A program made the position numbers and the translations under genes. Under the pieces are notes generated by a model. The model was not told the DNA's origin. It ran no database searches and saw only the letters and a list, made by a program, of their open reading frames with translations. From Marinobacter antarcticus (GTDB taxonomy: Bacteria; Pseudomonadota; Gammaproteobacteria; Pseudomonadales; Oleiphilaceae), in the NCBI RefSeq assembly GCF_900142385.1, contig NZ_FRAQ01000001.1:186001-250000 (forward strand): a stretch of 64,000 bases of DNA, written 5' to 3'. Shown in pieces: positions 27,044-36,453 of the stretch (position 1 is the first letter of the stretch; each line of letters starts with the position of its first letter).

Positions 27044-28360
27044 TCACTGATCCCGCGCGTAACTCGCTTTGTTGAACCAGAGAACCGCCAGAGTGCTCGC
27101 CGCACCGGACAACAGATAGAGCGTCACCGATGTAACCCCGAAGTGCGCCGACAGGCCCAAAGCCACCAGGGGTGCAAAAGCGGCCCCCAGCAACCACGCC
27201 ATATCGGCCGTCAAAGCAGCACCTGTATACCGGAAGCGCGCCTCAAAGTTTGCCGTTACAGCCCCGGACGCCTGGCCGTAGGACAGCCCAAGCAGAATAA
27301 AGCCAATGATAATGAACAGGTTCTCGCCGAGTTCACCGCCGCCCAGAAACGCCGGTATGAAGAGGCTGAAGACAGCGATCAGTGCAGCCAGGCTGCCAAG
27401 CATAGTGCGCCGCCCAATGCGGTCAGCCAGTATTCCGGAGAGAACCACACCGCCCAAAGCGAAAAACGCGCCAACGATCTCGACCATCAGGATATCGGTG
27501 ATCGTGCGATCAGAATAAAGGCTCAGCCAGGACAGTGGGAAAACGGTGACCAGATGGAACAACGCGTAGCTGGCAAGCGTCGCCAAAGCGCCGATCAGCA
27601 CCACCCGACCCTGACCTTTGGCCAGCTTTGAAACGCTGGAAGGCTGAAGCTCTCTCTGGTCAAGGAGCTTGGCGTAATCATCGGTTGCCACCAGGCGCAA
27701 ACGAGCAAACAGCGCAACCACGTTGATGGCAAAGGCCACGAAAAACGGATAGCGCCAGGCCCATTCAAAGAAATCTTTTTCCGACACGTTCGCCAGCATG
27801 TAGGCAAACAGACTGGCCGCTACAATAAACCCGACCGGCGTGCCCAACTGGCCGACCATCGCATACCAGCCTTTACGGTTAGCGGGGGCATTCAATGCCA
27901 GCAGCGAGGGCAACCCATCCCAGGCGCCGCCCAGCGCAAACCCCTGCCCTAGCCGGAACAGCGCCAGTAGCACAATGGCGTAGGCACCGATGTCATCATA
28001 GGTCGGCAAAAATGCAATACCGGCCGTGGTGGTACCCAGGGCGAACAGCGCTAACGTTAATTTGGCTTCGCGCCCGAAACGTTCCTGCAACTTCATGAAC
28101 ATAACGGTGCCGAACGGTCGCGCAATAAAGGCAAACGAAAAAATCACAAAGGAATAAAGGGTGCCGACCAGTTGCGTCTCGAACGGGAAGAAAAGTGCCG
28201 GAAACACCAGCACCGACGCGATGGCATACACGAAGAAGTCAAAATACTCGGACGCCCGGCCGATACTGACACCAACTGCAATCTCGCCGGGTGTGATCGG
28301 TGCCTGGTGACCCGACGTATCGGCAGGCACAGCATCGCTGTGGGTACGAGTAGTTGTCAT
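27044..28360 (-). CDS. MFS transporter, metabolite:H+ symporter-like
   Basis: 438 residues, 12 predicted helices. MHS-type N-terminus IAVGVSIGRASEYFDFFVYAIASVLVFP, the loop-2 region FGTVMFMKLQERFGREAKL, RLGQGFALGGAWDGLPSLLA, and the loop-8 motif GILADRIGRRTMLG. Complete, unlike the paralogue at 10.4 kb. GAGGAT precedes the ATG. It is divergent from the cyo operon; its substrate (an organic acid or compatible solute is usual for the family) cannot be told. Confidence 0.88.
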   Translation of the reverse strand: MTTTRTHSDAVPADTSGHQAPITPGEIAVGVSIGRASEYFDFFVYAIASVLVFPALFFPFETQLVGTLYSFVIFSFAFIARPFGTVMFMKLQERFGREAKLTLALFALGTTTAGIAFLPTYDDIGAYAIVLLALFRLGQGFALGGAWDGLPSLLALNAPANRKGWYAMVGQLGTPVGFIVAASLFAYMLANVSEKDFFEWAWRYPFFVAFAINVVALFARLRLVATDDYAKLLDQRELQPSSVSKLAKGQGRVVLIGALATLASYALFHLVTVFPLSWLSLYSDRTITDILMVEIVGAFFALGGVVLSGILADRIGRRTMLGSLAALIAVFSLFIPAFLGGGELGENLFIIIGFILLGLSYGQASGAVTANFEARFRYTGAALTADMAWLLGAAFAPLVALGLSAHFGVTSVTLYLLSGAASTLAVLWFNKASYARDQ

Positions 28361-28505
28361 GATCTTCTATCCTCAAAACTGAACATATTTAGCGCAGTGT
28401 ACGATGATTCTTTCGGATAAGGTACGGGACAACCTGTCCAATCGCCAAGCGTATTCCCGCTCTTTATAATGTCGGCCTTTCCATTTCTATATTGGATTTG
28501 CTTAC
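28361..28505 (+). promoter_or_regulatory. Promoter region of the cyo operon
   Basis: 145 nt between the divergent MFS gene and cyoA. TATAAT at 28465-28470 is a good -10 box; a matching -35 is weak, suggesting activator dependence. GGACAacctGTCC just upstream is a small inverted repeat that could be a regulator site. Control by the RegB/RegA-like pair at the operon end is plausible but not shown by a recognisable site. Confidence 0.35.
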
Positions 28506-29459
28506 ATGCCTTTTCCACGACTTAGATACGGGCTCGCCCTCTTCCCGCTCACCCTGCTCGGTGGCTGTGGCATGGTGGTCATGGACCCATCGGGGGATAT
28601 TGCCTCCCAGCAGGCAGACCTGATCATTGTCTCAACTCTGCTGATGCTGATTGTGATCGTGCCGGTCATTTTGCTGACTTTCTTCTTTGCCTGGCGCTAT
28701 CGCAAGAACAACAAAACGGCCGCCTACCATCCGGAGTGGGACCACTCAACCAAGCTTGAGTTGGTGATCTGGGGCGTGCCCCTGCTGATTATTATCGCCT
28801 TGGGACTGATCACCTGGATCAGCACTCACAAGCTGGACCCTTATCGTCCACTTGATCGGATTGATGCCGATCGGCCGCTGGCTGCGGATCACGAGCCGCT
28901 GAATGTTCAGGTGGTGTCACTGGATTGGAAATGGCTTTTTATCTATCCCGAGCAGGGCGTGGCGTCGGTCAATGAACTGGTGACCCCGGTCGATACGCCG
29001 GTCCGTTTCCACATTACGTCTTCCTCCACAATGAATTCGTTCTATATACCGGCGCTGGCCGGCCAGATTTATTCCATGCCCGGTATGCAAACCACACTGA
29101 ACGCCGTAATCAACGAGCCGGGGGAATACCAGGGCTTTTCCGCCAATTACAGCGGCGCCGGCTTCTCGGACATGCGCTTCAAATACCACGGCGTATCGAA
29201 CGACGAGTTTGATGCCTGGGTGCAAAAAGCCAAAAAGCAAGGCGGCACTCTGAACCGGCCCGAGTACCTGCAGTTGGCGCAGCCCAGCGCTGCCACGCCG
29301 GTCACCTACTTCAGCACAGTGGCGCCAGATCTGTATCACGCGATTCTGAACCGATGCGTCGTGGAAGGGAAAATGTGCATGGACCAAATGATGATGGGCA
29401 AAGGCGACGACGCGTCTGCCGATGGCAGGCCGATCACCTCAATTGATCTAAGAGACTGA
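28506..29459 (+). CDS. cyoA: Cytochrome o ubiquinol oxidase subunit II
   Basis: 317 residues. A lipoprotein signal ([10 protein letters not shown]) and two transmembrane helices ([45 protein letters not shown]) are followed by a periplasmic cupredoxin domain without CuA ligands, as in quinol oxidases ([40 protein letters not shown]). Part of the bo3 complex that reduces O2 with quinol and pumps protons. First gene of cyoABCD; a 2-nt gap separates it from cyoB. Confidence 0.97.
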   Translation: MPFPRLRYGLALFPLTLLGGCGMVVMDPSGDIASQQADLIIVSTLLMLIVIVPVILLTFFFAWRYRKNNKTAAYHPEWDHSTKLELVIWGVPLLIIIALGLITWISTHKLDPYRPLDRIDADRPLAADHEPLNVQVVSLDWKWLFIYPEQGVASVNELVTPVDTPVRFHITSSSTMNSFYIPALAGQIYSMPGMQTTLNAVINEPGEYQGFSANYSGAGFSDMRFKYHGVSNDEFDAWVQKAKKQGGTLNRPEYLQLAQPSAATPVTYFSTVAPDLYHAILNRCVVEGKMCMDQMMMGKGDDASADGRPITSIDLRD

Positions 29460-29461
29460 CA

Positions 29462-31465
29462 ATGCAGGACGAGACAGATCTGACCAGCTTGATTTTCGGT
29501 CGACTTTCACTGGAGTCGATCCCCTATCACGAGCCCATACTGATCGTGACTTTTGTCATCGCCGCGCTCGCCGGTCTGGGGGTGGTGGGCTTCATCACCC
29601 ATAAGCGGTTCTGGGGCACTCTATGGCGCGACTGGATCACCAGTATCGACCATAAGAAAATCGGCATCATGTACATCATTCTGGCGTTCGTCATGTTGCT
29701 GCGGGGTTTCAGTGACGCGTTGATGATGCGGGCGCAGCAGGCGATGGCCTTTGGCGGCTCCGAGGGCTTCCTGCCCCCGGAGCACTATGATCAGCTGTTT
29801 ACCGTTCACGGCGTGATCATGATCTTCTTTGTCGCCATGCCGATGATTGTCGGCATTATGAACTTTGTTGTGCCACTGCAACTGGGCACTCGGGATGTGG
29901 CGTTTCCGTTCCTGAACAACTTCAGCTTCTGGATGACCGCAGCTGGCGCCGGCCTGACCATGGTTTCGCTGTTTGTCGGCGAGTACGGGAAAACCGGGTG
30001 GCTGGCCTTCCCGCCGCTGTCCGGCATTCAGGGCAGTCCGGGTGTCGGGGTTGATTACTATATATGGTCGTTACAAATAGCCGGTGTCGGCACCCTGCTA
30101 TCGGGGATCAACTTTGTGGTGACGATCATCAAAAATCGCGCTCCGGGCATGACACTGATGAAAATGCCGATCTTCACCTGGACCGCCCTGTGCACTAACA
30201 TCCTGATTGTAGCGGCATTCCCTATCCTGACCGTCGTGTTAGCCATGCTCTCGATGGACCGCATGCTGGGCACCCATTTCTTTACCAACGATATGGGTGG
30301 CAACATGATGATGTATGTCAATCTGATCTGGATCTGGGGCCATCCGGAAGTTTACATTCTGATACTGCCTGCCTTCGGGGTTTTTTCCGAAGTGGTCGCG
30401 ACTTTCAGTGGCAAACGTCTGTTTGGCTATACCTCCATGGTCTACGCCACGATAGTCATCACCGTGCTGTCGTACCTGGTGTGGCTGCATCACTTCTTCA
30501 CGATGGGGGCCGGAGCCAGTGTGAACGCTTTCTTCGGCATCACCACCATGATCATCTCGATTCCGACCGGCGCCAAGCTGTTCAACTGGCTGTTTACCAT
30601 GTATCGCGGCCGTATCCGTTTCGAGCTGCCAATGATGTGGACAGTCTCATTCATGGTCACCTTCACCATTGGCGGTATGACCGGCGTGTTGCTGGCCGTG
30701 CCGCCGGCTGACTTCGTGCTGCACAACAGTTTGTTCCTGGTGGCGCACTTCCATAACGTGATCATCGGTGGCGTGCTGTTCGGCATGTTCGCAGCAATCA
30801 ACTATTGGTTCCCGAAAGCGTTCGGCTACAAGCTGGATGATTACTGGGGCAAATGGTCGTTCTGGCTCTGGACTATCGGCTTTTACGCGGCCTTCATGCC
30901 GCTTTACGTGCTCGGCCTGATGGGTGTGACCCGACGCATGAATCACTTTGATGATTCGTCACTGCAGATCTGGTTTGTGGTTGCGGCCATCGGCGCGCTG
31001 ATGATCCTGGGCGGCATCGTCGCCTCAATCATCCAGTTTGTGGTCAGCTATCGCCGTCGCGATGAACTGCGTGACCACACCGGTGACATCTGGGATGGCC
31101 GCACTCTGGAGTGGTCCACCTCATCGCCGCCGCCACAATACAACTTTGCGTTCACCCCGGTAGTCTACGACAACGATTCCTGGACCGACATGAAAAAGCA
31201 CGGCTATGAGCGGCCACGGGACGGATTCCTGCCAATCCACATGCCCAAGAACACGGCGGCTGGCTTTGTGCTGGCGATGCTAAGTGCAGCCTGTGGTTTT
31301 GGTCTGGTGTGGCACATGTGGCCGCTGGCGGGCGTCTCGTTTGTGGCGCTGATCGGCGGAATTATTATTCACACCTTCAATTACAACCGTGATTATCACA
31401 TTCCGGCGGAAGACGTTACCCGCATCGAGAACGAACGGTCACAACAGCTGGATAGGTACGCCTGA
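29462..31465 (+). CDS. cyoB: Cytochrome o ubiquinol oxidase subunit I
   Basis: 667 residues, the expected size. Haem-copper oxidase core: low-spin haem ligand in [15 protein letters not shown], the CuB site with cross-linked His-Tyr [15 protein letters not shown], the second pair in [12 protein letters not shown], and the haem ligands in [11 protein letters not shown]. Also present is the cyo-type N-terminal extension before [14 protein letters not shown]. Catalytic, proton-pumping subunit of the inner-membrane terminal oxidase. Confidence 0.98.
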   Translation: MQDETDLTSLIFGRLSLESIPYHEPILIVTFVIAALAGLGVVGFITHKRFWGTLWRDWITSIDHKKIGIMYIILAFVMLLRGFSDALMMRAQQAMAFGGSEGFLPPEHYDQLFTVHGVIMIFFVAMPMIVGIMNFVVPLQLGTRDVAFPFLNNFSFWMTAAGAGLTMVSLFVGEYGKTGWLAFPPLSGIQGSPGVGVDYYIWSLQIAGVGTLLSGINFVVTIIKNRAPGMTLMKMPIFTWTALCTNILIVAAFPILTVVLAMLSMDRMLGTHFFTNDMGGNMMMYVNLIWIWGHPEVYILILPAFGVFSEVVATFSGKRLFGYTSMVYATIVITVLSYLVWLHHFFTMGAGASVNAFFGITTMIISIPTGAKLFNWLFTMYRGRIRFELPMMWTVSFMVTFTIGGMTGVLLAVPPADFVLHNSLFLVAHFHNVIIGGVLFGMFAAINYWFPKAFGYKLDDYWGKWSFWLWTIGFYAAFMPLYVLGLMGVTRRMNHFDDSSLQIWFVVAAIGALMILGGIVASIIQFVVSYRRRDELRDHTGDIWDGRTLEWSTSSPPPQYNFAFTPVVYDNDSWTDMKKHGYERPRDGFLPIHMPKNTAAGFVLAMLSAACGFGLVWHMWPLAGVSFVALIGGIIIHTFNYNRDYHIPAEDVTRIENERSQQLDRYA

Positions 31466-31466
31466 T

Positions 31467-32090
31467 ATGACAACGAACGCGACCGACGCCACACAGAACC
31501 TTCCCAGCTCGCACTTTTATGTGCGCGAACATCACCCGGAACAGGGCACGCTGCTGGGTTTCTGGCTCTATCTGATGAGCGACTGCCTCTTGTTCGCAGG
31601 CCTGTTCGCCACCTATGCCGTGTTGAGTAACAGCTTCGCTGGAGGGCCCACCGGGGCTGATATTTTCGATCTGCCTCTGGTAGCGCTGAACACCAGTTTC
31701 CTGCTGCTGTCATCAATCACCTACGGCTTTGCGATGCTGCAGATGCAGCTGAAACGCGTCAACGGTGCCCTGTTATGGCTGGGAGTTACCGGCCTGTTTG
31801 GTGCGGCTTTTATTGGCCTGGAGCTTTACGAGTTTACGCACCTGCTTAGCGAGGGCTACGGCCCACAGCGCAGCGCCTTTCTGACCGCATTTTTTGCGCT
31901 GGTAGGAACCCATGGCCTGCACGTCAGCTTCGGCATTGTCTGGCTGATCGTGCTGATGGTGCAGGTCAAGCGTTTTGGTTTGAATGCAGAAAACGGCCGC
32001 CGTCTGATGTGCCTGTCGATGTTCTGGCACTTCCTTGACGTGGTCTGGATCGGTGTCTTTACCTTCGTCTACCTGATGGGAGTTCTGTAA
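31467..32090 (+). CDS. cyoC: Cytochrome o ubiquinol oxidase subunit III
   Basis: 207 residues with five transmembrane helices. The N-terminal [19 protein letters not shown] and the terminal [18 protein letters not shown] and [25 protein letters not shown] motifs are diagnostic. ATG 31467 starts one base after the cyoB stop; the open frame upstream of it overlaps cyoB and is not used. It overlaps the cyoD start by one base. Confidence 0.97.
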   Translation: MTTNATDATQNLPSSHFYVREHHPEQGTLLGFWLYLMSDCLLFAGLFATYAVLSNSFAGGPTGADIFDLPLVALNTSFLLLSSITYGFAMLQMQLKRVNGALLWLGVTGLFGAAFIGLELYEFTHLLSEGYGPQRSAFLTAFFALVGTHGLHVSFGIVWLIVLMVQVKRFGLNAENGRRLMCLSMFWHFLDVVWIGVFTFVYLMGVL

Positions 32091-32509
32091 TGAGCCAACA
32101 CAACGCACAGCCACCGTCCGGGGACAACCATGATCACTATCAGGGGCACCATGGCGAAGAAACGCACCCGGGGCATAGCACGCTGAAAGGCTATATGATT
32201 GGGTTTGTACTGTCGGTCATCCTGACCGCCATTCCCTTCTGGCTGGTGATGGCCAACGTTATTGAAAGCACCGAACTCACCGCGCTGGTCATACTGGCCT
32301 TTGCCGCGGTACAAATCTTTGTACATATGATCTACTTCCTGCACATGAGCCCGAAAGCCGAAGGCGGCTGGAACCTGTTGGCACTGATCTTCACACTGAT
32401 TCTGGTGTTCATTGCCCTGGCCGGCTCTGTCTGGGTAATGTATAACCTCAATATCAATATGATGCCCGGCCTGATGTCAGAGCCAGTACTGGAAATGCAG
32501 AGCCAGTGA
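32090..32509 (+). CDS. cyoD: Cytochrome o ubiquinol oxidase subunit IV
   Basis: 139 residues. A His-rich N-terminus (NHDHYQGHHGEETHPGHS) precedes three helices of the COX4_pro type (YMIGFVLSVILTAIPFWLVM; FAAVQIFVHMIYFLHM; LIFTLILVFIALAGSVWVMYNLN). Assembly or stability subunit of the bo3 oxidase. The extra N-terminal His cluster could bind copper or another metal, but this is only suggestive. Confidence 0.96.
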   Translation: MSQHNAQPPSGDNHDHYQGHHGEETHPGHSTLKGYMIGFVLSVILTAIPFWLVMANVIESTELTALVILAFAAVQIFVHMIYFLHMSPKAEGGWNLLALIFTLILVFIALAGSVWVMYNLNINMMPGLMSEPVLEMQSQ

Positions 32510-33318
32510 CCGGCAAAGCCCGCCATGGCGAGCCAGCGCCGCGCCCCCGATCAACCACCTTTATTGTTATATGGGCCCTGATCGCGTTGTTGGCTTTTAG
32601 CGGGTTCACCGCGTTGGGCATCTGGCAGGTGCAACGGCTGGGCTGGAAACAGAATCTGATTGAGCGCGTTAACCAACGGGTGGAAGCACCCGCCTCCCCT
32701 GCCCCCGGCCCGGACGTCTGGCCGGCCATCAATGAACGGGATGATGCCTACCTTCATGTACGCGTGACCGGCCAGTTGCTCTATGAAAAAACCACGCCGG
32801 TACAAACATCGACTGATCTGGGCCAGGGTTTCTGGCTAATGACGCCGCTGCAACAGGCCGACGGCAGCCTGGTGATGATCAACCAGGGATTCGTGACCGA
32901 AACGCCCAACGAGAAGGCCACGAGAACGGCCAACGATCAGCCGGTCACCGTTACTGGCCTGCTTCGGCTCAGCCAAACAGGGGGCGGCGTGCTAAGGGAC
33001 AACGACCCGGCCACCGGCCGCTGGTACTCCCGCGACGTTGAGGCAATCGCTACCGCCAGAGCCCTGCCCATTGCCCGGGTAGCCCCGTTCTTTATCGACG
33101 CCGAAGCCCGGGGTGAAACACGGGCACCCCACTCCCTGAAACAAACCTACCGGGAACCGGTCGGCGGCCTCACGGTAATTTCATTCTACAATCACCACCT
33201 GCAATACGCCCTGACCTGGTTTGTACTGGCCCTGATGGTCGGTGCTGGCGCATTCTGGGTTGGCCGCGAAGAGCGGCTGGTGCGAAAGCGCCAGCGCTGG
33301 CAGACTGCCAGACAATAG
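32506..33318 (+). CDS. SURF1-family oxidase assembly protein
   Basis: 270 residues with SURF1 topology: an N-terminal helix (FIVIWALIALLAFSGFTALGIWQVQRL), a periplasmic domain (VMINQGFVT, GLLRLSQTGGG), and a C-terminal helix (HHLQYALTWFVLALMVGAGAFWV). The hallmark pair GxWQxxR (GIWQVQRLGWK) and the NHHLQYALTWF motif are visible. It starts at GTG overlapping the cyoD stop. SURF1 proteins help insert haem into haem-copper oxidases, usually aa3 types; attachment to a cyo operon suggests the same role for bo3 here. Confidence 0.93.
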   Translation: MTGKARHGEPAPRPRSTTFIVIWALIALLAFSGFTALGIWQVQRLGWKQNLIERVNQRVEAPASPAPGPDVWPAINERDDAYLHVRVTGQLLYEKTTPVQTSTDLGQGFWLMTPLQQADGSLVMINQGFVTETPNEKATRTANDQPVTVTGLLRLSQTGGGVLRDNDPATGRWYSRDVEAIATARALPIARVAPFFIDAEARGETRAPHSLKQTYREPVGGLTVISFYNHHLQYALTWFVLALMVGAGAFWVGREERLVRKRQRWQTARQ

Positions 33319-33365
33319 AACGCACCACAGGACGATATTCCGGCGCGACACTCCTGACGTAAATC

Positions 33366-34712
33366 GTGAATACCAGCCAGGGAGAACCCCGTTTGACACC
33401 GAAACCGCACCAGAAGGCGGGCGGCGACATCGCCGGTGGCCGCAAAAACATGCAACTGTTGATTCAGCTGCGCTGGATTGCTGTGCTCGGCCAGATAACC
33501 ACCATCGCCGTGGTCAGTCTGGTTTTTGAGTATCAATTGCCACTGCTGCCAATGCTGCTGGTTATTGCCGGGCTGATTCTGTTCAATCTGTTCAGTCTCT
33601 GGCGCGACCGCCTGCACCAGTCGGTAACCAACAGGCCGCTGTTCCTGGCCCTGCTGGTGGATGTCGTCAGCCTGACCGCGCTGCTGTTTCTGAGCGGCGG
33701 CGCTACCAACCCCTTCGCTTTCCTGTTTCTGCTGCAGGTTATTCTCAGCGCGGTACTGCTTGAGGTCTGGGCTACCTGGATCATTGTCGGGCTGACCAGC
33801 ATCAGCCTTGCCGCGATGACCGTCTACTATGTTCCGCTGGCACCACTGACCAGCCACGCCCATCCTTTTCCCAGCGCTTATCTCGAAGGTCTGCTGATCA
33901 GCTTTGCGCTGAACGCCATCCTGCTGGCCTTTGTTATTACCCGAATTACCCGCAACCTGCGCTCTGGTGATGCACAGCTGGCGGATTTACGCCAACGGGC
34001 CGCCGAAGAGGAGCATATTGTGCGTATGGGTTTATTGGCTTCCGGCGCGGCTCACGAGCTGGGCACCCCGTTGGCAACAATGTCGGTCATTCTGGGTGAC
34101 TGGCGGCGAATGCCCGAGCTGACCGGACAGGTCGAACTGCAGGATGAAATCGCCGAAATGCAGGCTCAGCTGCAACGCTGCAAAACCATCGTCAGCGGGA
34201 TTCTGCTGTCGGCCGGTGAAACCCGAGGCGAATCCTCGGTCAAAACCACGCTCCGCACCTTTTTACAGGATTTGGTCGAGGAGTGGCGTAATATTCGGTC
34301 GATTGAGACATTTCAGTACGACAACCGTATTATAGAAGACTGCCCGGTGGTTTTTGATACCGCATTGAAACAGATGATCTGGAACGTGCTTGATAACGCC
34401 CTTGAGGCATCGCCACAATGGGTGAGCCTGGAGATCGGCCGGAATGACGAGTTGCTTCAGCTGGAAGTGTCTGACCGGGGGCCGGGCTTTCCACCGGAGA
34501 TGTTGGCTGAATTCGGCAAGCCCTACCAGTCAAGTAAAGGCAAACCCGGCGGTGGCCTCGGGCTGTTTTTGAGTGTTAACGTCGCCCGGCGTCTGGGCGG
34601 CACCGTAGAGGCACACAATCGGGCGAAAGGTGGTGCCCGGGTCAAGCTGACTCTGCCGCTGGCCGCGATTGCAATCGAAGATCCTCCTGCAACGTGGCGG
34701 CCCCCGGGGTAA
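33366..34712 (+). CDS. roxS: Redox-sensing histidine kinase, RegB/PrrB/RoxS family
   Basis: 448 residues. About six membrane helices (residues 30-190) with the quinone-site motif GGATNPFAFLFLLQV, conserved in RegB proteins. The H-box is GAAHELGTPLATM with H230. A cysteine, C272 in LQRCKTIVSG, sits where the redox-active Cys of RegB lies. Then N-box (MIWNVLDNALEAS), G1 (DRGPGFP) and G2 (GGGLGLFLS). It should sense quinone and redox state and phosphorylate the adjacent regulator. GTG start at 33366. In Pseudomonas, RoxSR controls terminal oxidases including cyo; adjacency here fits direct control. Confidence 0.92.
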   Translation: MNTSQGEPRLTPKPHQKAGGDIAGGRKNMQLLIQLRWIAVLGQITTIAVVSLVFEYQLPLLPMLLVIAGLILFNLFSLWRDRLHQSVTNRPLFLALLVDVVSLTALLFLSGGATNPFAFLFLLQVILSAVLLEVWATWIIVGLTSISLAAMTVYYVPLAPLTSHAHPFPSAYLEGLLISFALNAILLAFVITRITRNLRSGDAQLADLRQRAAEEEHIVRMGLLASGAAHELGTPLATMSVILGDWRRMPELTGQVELQDEIAEMQAQLQRCKTIVSGILLSAGETRGESSVKTTLRTFLQDLVEEWRNIRSIETFQYDNRIIEDCPVVFDTALKQMIWNVLDNALEASPQWVSLEIGRNDELLQLEVSDRGPGFPPEMLAEFGKPYQSSKGKPGGGLGLFLSVNVARRLGGTVEAHNRAKGGARVKLTLPLAAIAIEDPPATWRPPG

Positions 34713-34750
34713 GCCCGGAGCGGGACAATTTCTGAAAGGATGGATTATTG

Positions 34751-35287
34751 ATGTCGGCAACAAGGTTGCTACTGATCATTGAAGATGACGAGGCATTCTC
34801 CCGCACCCTGGCACGCTCGTTTCGGCGTCGGGATTACGAGGTATTGATCGCAGCGACTCATGATGAGGCAGCCAATCTTCTGAGCACCTTCTCGCCCGGT
34901 TATGCAGTGGTTGACCTCAGGCTGACAGGCAGCTCGTCGGGCCTGGAATGCGTGCAGCTGCTCCACAAACACGATCCAAAGATGTTAATTGTAGTACTGA
35001 CCGGCTTTGCCAGCATTAATACCGCAGTAGAGGCGGTCAAGCTCGGCGCCTGCCACTATCTCGCCAAACCCTCAAACACCGACGATATAGAAGCTGCCTT
35101 CGAGCACGTAGCGGGCACGACCAACATCGCGGTAACCAACCGCGCCACATCCATCAAAACGCTGGAGTGGGAGCGGATTCATGAGGTGCTGGCGGAAACC
35201 GATTACAATATCTCCGAAACCGCCCGCAGGCTCGGCATGCATCGCCGAACTCTGGCCCGGAAGCTTGAGAAAAAGCCGGTAAAGTGA
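34751..35287 (+). CDS. roxR: Response regulator, RegA/PrrA/RoxR family
   Basis: 178 residues. Receiver with IIEDDEAF, phosphoacceptor D55 (AVVDLRLTG) and LAKPSN. The C-terminal Fis-type HTH (ISETARRLGMHRRTLARKLEKKPVK) is the near-invariant DNA-binding helix of RegA/RoxR proteins. ATG 34751 follows a GAAAGGA site; an in-frame TTG three bases earlier is disregarded. Cognate partner of the preceding kinase. Candidate activator or repressor of cyo and other respiratory genes. Confidence 0.94.
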   Translation: MSATRLLLIIEDDEAFSRTLARSFRRRDYEVLIAATHDEAANLLSTFSPGYAVVDLRLTGSSSGLECVQLLHKHDPKMLIVVLTGFASINTAVEAVKLGACHYLAKPSNTDDIEAAFEHVAGTTNIAVTNRATSIKTLEWERIHEVLAETDYNISETARRLGMHRRTLARKLEKKPVK

Positions 35288-35369
35288 CTGGCATGGCAAG
35301 TGCCCGCCCCCCGAAGGTGGCGAACTGGGCACACTGGCTCTGCTGGACTTGGACCTTGCTGGGCTGTGC

Positions 35370-36347
35370 CTATCCCAGAAAACCAGCCAGGCGCTGGCAC
35401 ACAATGGTCTCGGCTTCCGCCATGATGCGCTGAATCAGCTCATCGCAGGTCGGGATATCATGAATCAGGCCCGCCACCATGCCGCAGCTCCAGGCTGCTT
35501 CGTCCATTTTACCTTCCTGCAGTACCAGACGGCCTTTGGCGCCGGTTACCAGGTGACGGATATCATCGATGGTTTCCGCCTGACCCTTCTCTTTTTCAAT
35601 ACGGATGATCTCCTCAACGGCGGCGTTATTCAGAACCCTTTCCGTGTTGCGCAGGTTGCGCATGATCAGGCGAGTCTGAAGCTCATCAGCCTTCACGATC
35701 GCCTGTTTGACGTTATCGTGAATGGGGGCATCCTTGGTGGCCAGAAAACGGGTGCCCATATTCATGCCCTCGGCTCCCAGCGCCATGGCTGCAACCAGGC
35801 TACGGCCATCCGCCATACCGCCAGAGGCAACAAAAGGGATCTTCAGTTCTTCAGCCGCACGGGGTAACAGAATAAAGTTCGGTATGTCGTCCTCACCGGG
35901 ATGACCGCCGCACTCGAAGCCATCAACACTGACCGCATCGCAGCCAATCTTTTCCGCTTTCAGGGCGTGACGTACGGAGGTGCACTTGTGAATCACCTTG
36001 ATGCCTGCGGCCTTGAGCTGAGGCATATACTTTTCCGGGCTGCGCCCCGCCGTTTCAACCGCCTTTACACCACCTTCAATAATCGCGGCGATATACTCAG
36101 GATAAGGAGGCGCATTAAAAGAAGGCAGGAAGGTAAGATTCACGCCAAAAGGTTTGTCGGTCATCTCATGGCACCGGGTAATCTCTCGCGCAAGATCCTC
36201 AGGCGTGGGCTGGGTCAGCCCTGTGATGATACCCAGGCCCCCGGCATTGGAGACGGCTGATGCCAGCTCAGCGTAGCCGACATGGTGCATCCCCCCTTGA
36301 ATGATCGGGTGGCGGATGCCAAACATCTCGGTGATTCTGGTTTTCAT
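35370..36347 (-). CDS. Nitronate monooxygenase-family FMN enzyme
   Basis: 325 residues, TIM barrel of the 2-nitropropane dioxygenase/nitronate monooxygenase family. Visible are the N-terminal HPIIQGGMHHVGYAELASAVSNAGGLG, the phosphate-binding SGGMADGRSLVAAMALGAEGMNMGTRF, and the DAVSVDGFECGGHPGEDD loop with the candidate catalytic His. AGGAAG precedes the ATG. It oxidises alkyl nitronates or related enolates; in acyl-CoA gene clusters such proteins often have unknown substrates. Same strand as the beta-oxidation genes upstream but separated by about 110 nt. Confidence 0.87.
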   Translation of the reverse strand: MKTRITEMFGIRHPIIQGGMHHVGYAELASAVSNAGGLGIITGLTQPTPEDLAREITRCHEMTDKPFGVNLTFLPSFNAPPYPEYIAAIIEGGVKAVETAGRSPEKYMPQLKAAGIKVIHKCTSVRHALKAEKIGCDAVSVDGFECGGHPGEDDIPNFILLPRAAEELKIPFVASGGMADGRSLVAAMALGAEGMNMGTRFLATKDAPIHDNVKQAIVKADELQTRLIMRNLRNTERVLNNAAVEEIIRIEKEKGQAETIDDIRHLVTGAKGRLVLQEGKMDEAAWSCGMVAGLIHDIPTCDELIQRIMAEAETIVCQRLAGFLG

Positions 36348-36453
36348 AGCGGGCTTCCTGTTTCGTCACTTAAATGAATTCAAAACTCATCAGTAGAGAT
36401 AATTGTCAGGGCTTTGGCTGTTCTGTCCATTTCGGGTGCGCCCTTTCTGCTTT

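Noticed and set aside
35300..35332. GTGCCC/GGGCAC inverted repeat between roxR and the nitronate monooxygenase gene as terminator
   Set aside because: Short stem with a large, only partly paired interior and no T-run on either strand.
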